Shown one piece after another: positions 30,016 through 35,088 of a stretch of DNA of 35,088 nt. Source of the stretch: JAWWAH01 sp033721415 (GTDB lineage: Bacteria; Patescibacteriota; Minisyncoccia; Spechtbacterales; 2-12-FULL-38-22); assembly GCA_033721415.1 (NCBI GenBank), contig JAWWAH010000004.1:1-35088 (forward strand), in the 5' to 3' direction. Made by a program: the position numbers and the translations under genes. Within the stretch, counting starts at the first letter, position 1. Each line of letters opens with the position of its first letter. The notes beneath the pieces are model-generated. The model worked only from the letters and a program-made list of their open reading frames with translations. It made no database searches and had not been told where the DNA came from.

Positions 30016-31284
30016 TTATGTTTGCACAAGATTAACCATTCTCTTCAATGTCTTAGATAAAAACGTTTCAGGCTGAGTTGTCTTTTGTAGAATATGATCT
30101 GCTACACCTAGGATAGATATATATTGTCCATCTGATATATGTGTCTCCTTTACCTCAATGGAGGGAAAGTCATCGTGTTGAAGCCAGTGAACCTTGGGTG
30201 GATTAAAGAAAGAAAGATCTCTTTTCCATTTTCGCTTTCTTATGATTGCGTCCATTAACAATATATTCCCACCTCCACCATAAATATATATATTTGCGGG
30301 AAGTAAGTTAACTCTAGAAAATTGCTTTAAAACCATCTCCAATGCACCCAGAAAAACTGTTACTTCACGCTCAAGTATCTTTTCAACTTTCTTTTTCGCT
30401 GATTCACTTAATCTACCATCATTATACCTTAGCTTGATATTTTCAGCCTCCCAAAATCCAACCTGAAAATAATTTGCTATTCTACGTGTAAAAGATTCTC
30501 CTCCAAAAGAAAAGGTTTTAACCTCTTCAAGACGTCCCTTTCTTACTAAACTTACGCGGGTTGTTTTACCTCCGATATCTATAACCAAAGATTCAAAATC
30601 ATCACCCTTGTTTTTTCTTAAAACATTGAATACGCTGTAAGGTTCGTAAACTATATCGTATAAATCCATTTTTAGAATCTCAACAACCTCTTCTAGTAAT
30701 TGCTTATAGAATATAGGCAGGTAGGAGTTAAATACACTTATTAGTATTTCTTCTCCTTCAAAACCCATGGGGTTAGCCACCCTGTATCCATCTATGCGCA
30801 CATCTTGCATGGAAGAATTAAGAAGAAAAACCTCAGTCTCGGGATATCCACTTTCACTTAAGAATTTTTTTCTTATTTCTTCGTAAGCTTTTAGCTCTGT
30901 GGTGTGTATAACATTTTTTAATTCACGAGCATCTATTTTTGAATTCTTACTTTCTCGTTTGTGGTTGTAGGAAAAATTGTGTCCATAAACCATTTCTGAA
31001 GCAAGGCCAAAAACTATTCTTGTTGTTTTTTTTGCTTCAGGATGTTCTAGCTTTGAAATAGCTCTCTGGATTGTCCCTGCTATTTCACTAACATTTTCTG
31101 GCTCTTTTGCAATTTTTAAATGACGAGGATGTAGTTCTTCTGCAACATCTAAAATAGCGGCCTCTTTAGATTGCTTATCTATTTCGAGAAGGGCCGCCTT
31201 AATGCTTGAGTGTCCAAAATCAAGCAAGAAAAAATATTCCTGCTTGTCTTCAAATAAATATTTAAATCCCTTGATTTTTCCCAT
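30016..31284 (-). CDS. FtsA/PilM-like actin-fold ATPase
   Basis: An actin/HSP70-fold protein of the FtsA-PilM group. Phosphate-1 is FFLLDFGHSSIKAALLEI (near residues 18-35), phosphate-2 is LVIDIGGKTTRVSLVRKG (near 235), and the adenosine motif is IYIYGGGGNILLMDAII. Between 80 and 200 is an insertion consistent with the SHS2/1C domain. At about 422 residues it has FtsA length. The C-terminal ending SKTLKRMVNLV is a basic amphipathic helix, like the FtsA membrane tail. I prefer the ATG at 31284 over the GTG at 31287. ftsZ is not in the window. The choice between divisome FtsA and pilus PilM is open; the downstream single-pass protein favours either. Confidence 0.82.
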   Translation of the reverse strand: MGKIKGFKYLFEDKQEYFFLLDFGHSSIKAALLEIDKQSKEAAILDVAEELHPRHLKIAKEPENVSEIAGTIQRAISKLEHPEAKKTTRIVFGLASEMVYGHNFSYNHKRESKNSKIDARELKNVIHTTELKAYEEIRKKFLSESGYPETEVFLLNSSMQDVRIDGYRVANPMGFEGEEILISVFNSYLPIFYKQLLEEVVEILKMDLYDIVYEPYSVFNVLRKNKGDDFESLVIDIGGKTTRVSLVRKGRLEEVKTFSFGGESFTRRIANYFQVGFWEAENIKLRYNDGRLSESAKKKVEKILEREVTVFLGALEMVLKQFSRVNLLPANIYIYGGGGNILLMDAIIRKRKWKRDLSFFNPPKVHWLQHDDFPSIEVKETHISDGQYISILGVADHILQKTTQPETFLSKTLKRMVNLVQT

Positions 31285-31329
31285 CACTATCAGTATAGCA
31301 TATTTTACCGCTGAAATAACTGTGTAAAA

Positions 31330-33045
31330 CTACTCTAATCTAGCTCTGATACGGCGCACTCCGGCACCGACAGATTCTTGCTTTATGATTTTAAACTTAC
31401 CCATTTCGCTAGTATTTGCAACATGAGGGCCACCGCAAAGTTCTTTAGATACGGGTTTGCCATCCTCATCCAATACAGAATAAACTTTAACAGTGTTTGG
31501 ATACTTTTCTCTTTCAAAATAAAGAGCTCCACTTTCTATTGCTTCCTCGTAAGGCAATTCCTTAAACTGGACATCTAATTTGCGCTCTATTTTATCATTT
31601 ACCCAGTCTTCTACTTCTTGCAGCTCTTCATCTTCAAGTCTTCGATCAAATGTGAAATCGAAGCGCAATCGTTTAGCAGTTATGTCGCTGCCAGCTTGTC
31701 GAACATCATCTCCTAGGGTATTTCGAAGAGAAGCCTGCAACAAATGTGTGGCTGTATGTAGGCGGGTAACTTTAACTAGTTCTTCTTTGTCTCTAGCTTT
31801 TAATTCTCCCGTATCTAGTATTAAGCCATGGCCCCCAAATTTAGCCTCTTGTCCTGCACGACTTTTTGCGCGATGCTCATCAAATGCTTTTTCAAAGTCT
31901 TCCCTATTTAATTTACCTGCTTTGTCTTGAGCGATTTCTTTAGTTACCTCGTATGGCAAGCCAAAGCTTTCGTAAAGTTTAAATGCTTTTTCAGCGTTTA
32001 TGCTTTCCATATTATTCAATTCCTTAATACCTCTTCTTAGTGTTTTTAAAAATTTATCGCGCTCTTCAGAAAATACATCCTTAACTGCTTCTAAATCTAG
32101 CTCATCGTAAAATCCTCCATATATGTCAACAACTTTTTTAAATACAGGGCTCAGAGGGAACGTATCTTTACGATCCTCTCCGTAAAGATATTGATGTGTA
32201 ATAACACGACGCATTAACCTCCTTAATACATACCCAGCTTCTTTATTCGAAGGCCTAACGCCGTCAGATACAAGAAATGATATGCCTCTAGCATGGTCAG
32301 CTATTACTCTTTTTTGTTTTTCTTCTAGTTCATCTGGGAGAAGCTCTATTATTGGTGAAAAAAGATCTGTATCGAATATATTATCCTTATCCTGAAGTGC
32401 GACTGTAAGGCGTTCAAGGCCCATACCGGTATCTACACCAGGAGTTTTAAGCTTTCTGTATGTGCCATCTGATTCGCGGTAATATTCATTGAATACAATA
32501 TTCCACACCTCAACTCCATCGATATACACCTCTGTTGAAGGACCACATGGACCCTCATTTCCAGTCGGACCCCAAAATAAATCTTCTCTACCCTCAAAAC
32601 GGATGTCGTCAATTCCAATTTCCTTCCATATGCGCTCGGAGGCTTCATCTTTTGGAGTTATATCATCGCCACCAAAAACTGTTACGTAATCTATCTCTAA
32701 ACCATATTCCTTCATTAAATCATAAGCATATTTTATGGCCTCCTCCTTGAAGTACCCACCAAAACTAAAATTACCAAGCATTTCAAAGAATGTAAGGTGG
32801 GTTTTATCACCCACTTCATCGATATCAGATGTTCTAAATGACTTTTGAACCGAAGCTGTGTTTTTTGAGTTAAAGTCACGTATTGGATCTGCATCACCCG
32901 TAAAATACGGTTTAAATTGCTGCATTCCTGCAGTAGTTAAAAGTACCGATGGATCATCGGGTATTAATGGTGAAGAAGGCACAACTGTGTGCCCTCTATC
33001 TTCGAAAAATTTTAGAAATTTTTTGCGTATATCTTGTGAATTCAT
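31330..33045 (-). CDS. alaS: Alanyl-tRNA synthetase without the C-Ala domain
   Basis: Charges tRNA-Ala. Class II catalytic domain: FLKFFEDRGHTVVPSSPLIP, LLTTAGMQQFKPYF, and HLTFFEMLGNFSFGGYFK. The editing domain has HTATHLLQASL and CGGPHV, where the zinc/editing motif normally reads CGGTHV. The protein stops at 571 residues with SVGAGVRRIRARLE, so the oligomerising/C-Ala region (normally to about 875) is missing. Editing in cis is probably retained. Its ATG overlaps the stop of the coiled-coil gene (ATGA), so the two are translationally coupled. Confidence 0.95.
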   Translation of the reverse strand: MNSQDIRKKFLKFFEDRGHTVVPSSPLIPDDPSVLLTTAGMQQFKPYFTGDADPIRDFNSKNTASVQKSFRTSDIDEVGDKTHLTFFEMLGNFSFGGYFKEEAIKYAYDLMKEYGLEIDYVTVFGGDDITPKDEASERIWKEIGIDDIRFEGREDLFWGPTGNEGPCGPSTEVYIDGVEVWNIVFNEYYRESDGTYRKLKTPGVDTGMGLERLTVALQDKDNIFDTDLFSPIIELLPDELEEKQKRVIADHARGISFLVSDGVRPSNKEAGYVLRRLMRRVITHQYLYGEDRKDTFPLSPVFKKVVDIYGGFYDELDLEAVKDVFSEERDKFLKTLRRGIKELNNMESINAEKAFKLYESFGLPYEVTKEIAQDKAGKLNREDFEKAFDEHRAKSRAGQEAKFGGHGLILDTGELKARDKEELVKVTRLHTATHLLQASLRNTLGDDVRQAGSDITAKRLRFDFTFDRRLEDEELQEVEDWVNDKIERKLDVQFKELPYEEAIESGALYFEREKYPNTVKVYSVLDEDGKPVSKELCGGPHVANTSEMGKFKIIKQESVGAGVRRIRARLE

Positions 33046-33332
33046 GACCTTCTGTCGTAACCCTCCTTTTTAAGTTCTCTGGATAAATTATTAAGTTCTC
33101 TAGACTTTCTCTTTTGGCTACGTTCTAAATGGCGTATATCATTTTCTAATTGTCGAATACTAGCCTTAGCGCTTTCAAATTTTTGCCTAGCTTTCTGCAT
33201 ATTAAATTCTGCATCTCGCATTTCCTTTTTCTTTGTTTCAAGATCAGCTTTCTTTTGAGTAAGATCCTTTTCTTCTTTTACTAATTGTTCACGCAATTTT
33301 TTAATGTCGCGCGTATTTAATGGCATTGGCAT
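33042..33332 (-). CDS. Coiled-coil protein, 96 aa
   Basis: Almost the whole protein is one charged coiled coil (residues 8-90, rich in Lys, Glu, Gln and Arg with regular Leu/Ile/Ala spacing, as in IKKLREQLVKEEKDLTQKKA). No catalytic motif or membrane segment. It overlaps alaS by four bases (ATGA), so the pair is co-translated. One speculation is a structural partner for the shortened AlaS; nothing in the sequence proves this. Possible starts are the ATGs at 33332 and 33326. Confidence 0.78.
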   Translation of the reverse strand: MPMPLNTRDIKKLREQLVKEEKDLTQKKADLETKKKEMRDAEFNMQKARQKFESAKASIRQLENDIRHLERSQKRKSRELNNLSRELKKEGYDRRS

Positions 33333-33405
33333 AATCTAAGATGATAATAAATTTCTATAGTGGCATTATAAGATAAAACCCAGACAATGACAATGTGTAA
33401 ATATA

Positions 33406-33433
33406 AATAGCCGGCTTTAAAAAGCCGGCTATT
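33406..33433 (-). terminator. Terminator after the 360-aa membrane-anchored protein gene
   Basis: Perfect 13-bp stem AATAGCCGGCTTT / AAAGCCGGCTATT, 12 bases after the stop on the minus strand. Confidence 0.9.
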
Positions 33434-33444
33434 GTAATAATGTA

Positions 33445-34527
33445 CTAATTAGAGGAAATATTAATTCCGTCGATGCTTACAAGTTCTACAGGAGCCACAA
33501 AGACCACGGTTTCACCAAGCGCTTGCAACAGCTCTTCTTCTGACATTTCATCCAGTACTTGCAACTGCTCCATCTTTTGAACATCTTCCTCAGACAAATA
33601 CTGTTTCTGATCTGCGAAGCTTGCCTCTTCAACAAAATTCCGGGCTTCATCTGAGAGATCAAATATCCTTTCAGTGAGCGCACCGGAATCGTTATCCGAT
33701 GGTTCGCACCAATTGGTGCTTCGGTGAATATCTACCTCGCAATATTTGCGAATATCTTCTCCAAGCTCATCTTGATCCACAAGCTCGTTATACTTAGCAA
33801 GCACTGCATGATCAAGTATTAGATTGTGGTACCATGCTATTTCACTAGGCACGTCATTCAGCGTCTGGTCCATTCCTCGCAAAGAACCAAAAGGGACCAT
33901 CGATTCATCACCTATGCCGGTGAATATTCTTACAAACCTCTCACTAAAAAGCATCCTGTTCTGAATCTGGTTTACACGCAACACATATTGATGTGTAGCG
34001 TCCGGATCCAACTCAAGAAGGGCTTGTCCCTCTGCCGTATCAGGTGTTTGTCTAGTAAGCGACTGCATAATGCCTATATTAACCGGAACTTCAACTTCCT
34101 TGCCGTCTCCCAAGTGAACACGCAGTACGGATGTGGTATTTTGGCTACCAAAAAAACTTTCAGGATAAACATCCACAAAATGCCGGTCTTCGGTTGTTTG
34201 TACACTCAAGCGAGTGCCATCGGAGGAGAACGTTACTTGACGCTCTCCTTCGACAGTTCGCTCTGTAATCTCCGGCAAACCTTCCAGCTCAACAGAGATC
34301 AAGCCTCCAGGCTTAATGCCAAGTTCGAATTCACCCTCTTTGATATCAACGCGGTCAAGCGCTACCGAATAAAAGCCGGTAATGTCGTCGGCCACATCCT
34401 GCATTGATCCAAACTCAACAGGATCTTCCTGTATGAGAACCCAGTACAAAAAAGCCAAAACTAATGCTATTGCCAAAACTAAAATCAACACCATGGTAAG
34501 TGTTCTGCCTAGAGCTTCTCTTACCAT
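33445..34527 (-). CDS. Membrane-anchored secreted protein, 360 aa, unknown
   Basis: An N-terminal signal anchor (about residues 10-32, TLTMVLILVLAIALVLAFLYW) precedes an acidic outer region. No known family is recognised. The first part (40-160) is strand-rich, and the C-terminal part is helical and Glu/Asp-rich. Two cysteines (YCEVDIHRSTNWCEP, about 265-279) could form a disulfide. The gene is GC-richer and its codon use differs from alaS next door. AGGAGG stands five bases from the second of two adjacent ATGs (34527), so I use that start. It lies alone between a structured spacer and its terminator. Confidence 0.8.
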   Translation of the reverse strand: MVREALGRTLTMVLILVLAIALVLAFLYWVLIQEDPVEFGSMQDVADDITGFYSVALDRVDIKEGEFELGIKPGGLISVELEGLPEITERTVEGERQVTFSSDGTRLSVQTTEDRHFVDVYPESFFGSQNTTSVLRVHLGDGKEVEVPVNIGIMQSLTRQTPDTAEGQALLELDPDATHQYVLRVNQIQNRMLFSERFVRIFTGIGDESMVPFGSLRGMDQTLNDVPSEIAWYHNLILDHAVLAKYNELVDQDELGEDIRKYCEVDIHRSTNWCEPSDNDSGALTERIFDLSDEARNFVEEASFADQKQYLSEEDVQKMEQLQVLDEMSEEELLQALGETVVFVAPVELVSIDGINISSN

Positions 34528-34633
34528 CATTTCCTCCTTTTAAGGTTGTTTTAGTGGCAAGAACTGCGCTATTTATAACATAGATATTTAATTTTGTAAA
34601 TATTTACTAAATTAAATTAAGTTGTATAAAAAT

Positions 34634-34691
34634 AACGGCTCAGGCCTTGTCCGCCGTACCCTTGCCCAAAATGCGAGGGTAATGAGCCGTT
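34634..34691 (-). ncRNA. Nested stem-loop, candidate structured RNA or terminator
   Basis: An outer stem, AACGGCTCA (34634-34642) with TGAGCCGTT (34683-34691), holds an inner stem, TACCCTTGC (34657-34665) with GCGAGGGTA (34673-34681), with a 14-base asymmetric bulge. On the minus strand it is followed by ATTTTTATAC, so it may terminate mnmA transcription. No known RNA family is recognised. The AT-rich bases 34540-34633 hold nothing clear. Confidence 0.5.
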
Positions 34692-34737
34692 AGTAAAAAA
34701 ATAAAACCCGTTTTTGCGAATTTTATTAATACAAAAA

Positions 34738-34825
34738 GCGTAGCTGGCAGCTTTTCATTCAAGTGTATAAGACTTGGCTGTCGGCTCGGAGACTGACGCT
34801 TGAATGGAAAGACTGACAGCTGCGC
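34738..34825. repeat. Long imperfect inverted repeat, 88 bp
   Basis: The left arm GCGTAGCTGGCAG plus TTTTCATTCAAG (34738-34762) and right arm CTTGAATGGAAAG plus CTGACAGCTGCGC (34799-34825) pair over about 24 positions with few mismatches. The loop is about 36 bases and has internal GTC/GAC repeats. Read on the minus strand it follows the mnmA stop by about 16 bases. It may be a palindromic mobile repeat or a structured 3' region. Confidence 0.5.
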
Positions 34826-34841
34826 AGTGGCGAAAAAATCG

Positions 34842-35088
34842 TTAAACTATAATACCGCCTCCTAAAACTTCGTCCCCATCATAAATAACCGCACTTTGAC
34901 CGCTTGTTACAGCCCTTTGTTGTTCTTTAAATTCAAGTACAAAGCCTTTCTTAGCTTTCTTTAACAAGGCTGGTTGAGGTTCTTGTCTGTAGCGTATACT
35001 AACAGTCACTTCTTTTGGTGTTTTAGGCTCTTTCACAATCCAAGACATATCTTCTAGGTTAAGACTTTTTTCAAAAAGCTCTTCGTCG
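34842..35088 (-). CDS. mnmA: tRNA-specific 2-thiouridylase, C-terminal end (partial)
   Basis: The enzyme thiolates U34 of Lys, Glu and Gln tRNAs. The frame is open to the window edge, so only the last 81 codons are seen and the start lies outside. MSWIVKEPKTPKEVTVSIRY, RQEPQPALL, QQRAVTSGQSAVIYDGDEVLGG and GIIV match the C-terminal beta-barrel of MnmA (usual form PQRAVTPGQ...YDGD..LGGG.I). The catalytic Cys residues are upstream of the window. Two of its usual tRNA substrates, Lys(TTT) and Glu(TTC), are encoded at 887-957 and 728-802. Confidence 0.93.
   Translation of the reverse strand, partial: DEELFEKSLNLEDMSWIVKEPKTPKEVTVSIRYRQEPQPALLKKAKKGFVLEFKEQQRAVTSGQSAVIYDGDEVLGGGIIV

Noticed and set aside
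34842..35048. Separate 68-aa gene starting at the internal methionine
   Set aside because: The frame continues open to the window edge and the sequence is the conserved C-terminus of MnmA, so it is a partial gene.

Overview
The window looks like part of a chromosome from a reduced, candidate-phyla-radiation type bacterium (Patescibacteria, Parcubacteria-like). This is inferred from gene content and architecture, because there is no rRNA to place it. The evidence is an AT-rich core, very tight gene packing and shortened versions of universal proteins: RpoA without its C-terminal domain, AlaS without the C-Ala region, ProS without the editing insertion, S4 without its N-terminus, and TilS and DnaX reduced to core domains. 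Families often seen in such genomes also occur, including a PEGA/beta-propeller protein, a large single-pass protein next to a divergent FtsA/PilM-like ATPase, and a two-PDZ site-2 protease. TGA is used as a stop, so this is not a UGA-recoded lineage.

Layout: 62-1294 is a minus-strand array of eight tRNA genes (transcription order CAU, CAU, Lys, Glu, Val, Arg, Asn, Leu) with stem-loops in nearly all spacers and a terminator at its end; tilS lies directly upstream. From 1299 to 16870 there are minus-strand housekeeping genes: tilS, dnaX, an M16 protease, purA, a ZIP transporter coupled to lysS, a small unknown gene, greA, the mreB-mrdA pair, proS, rseP, frr and a holB-like gene. The accessory-looking part is 16871-19972. 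It holds a tandem 565-bp duplication carrying two divergent copies of a Cys/His-rich small protein gene, each with its own strong promoter and terminator, plus a duplicated 3' tail of a glycosyltransferase gene. A GC-richer KH-like gene under a perfect consensus promoter follows.

From 20017 come a second mreB, murA (active-site Cys replaced by Asp), the divergent PEGA/propeller gene, and a 31-codon gene for a bS22/mS38-like basic peptide. The ribosomal/transcription cluster infA-rpmJ-rpsM-rpsK-rpsD-rpoA-rplQ-rplM-rpsI is read on the minus strand from a promoter near 28050. Upstream of it are a 604-aa membrane protein, an FtsA/PilM-like ATPase, alaS coupled to a coiled-coil gene, a GC-richer membrane-anchored protein, a 311-bp structured non-coding stretch, and the 3' end of mnmA cut by the window edge.

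Functionally the window is mostly translation (tRNAs and their modification, aminoacyl-tRNA synthetases, ribosomal proteins, IF-1, RRF), replication clamp loading (DnaX, delta prime), transcription (RpoA, GreA) and cell wall or shape (two MreB, PBP2, MurA). The strongest leads for something undescribed are the mosaic duplicated gene pair at 17017-17944, the structured spacer at 34634-34825, the hairpin-punctuated tRNA array next to tilS, and the 113-bp element with inverted ends beside the ribosomal operon promoter.
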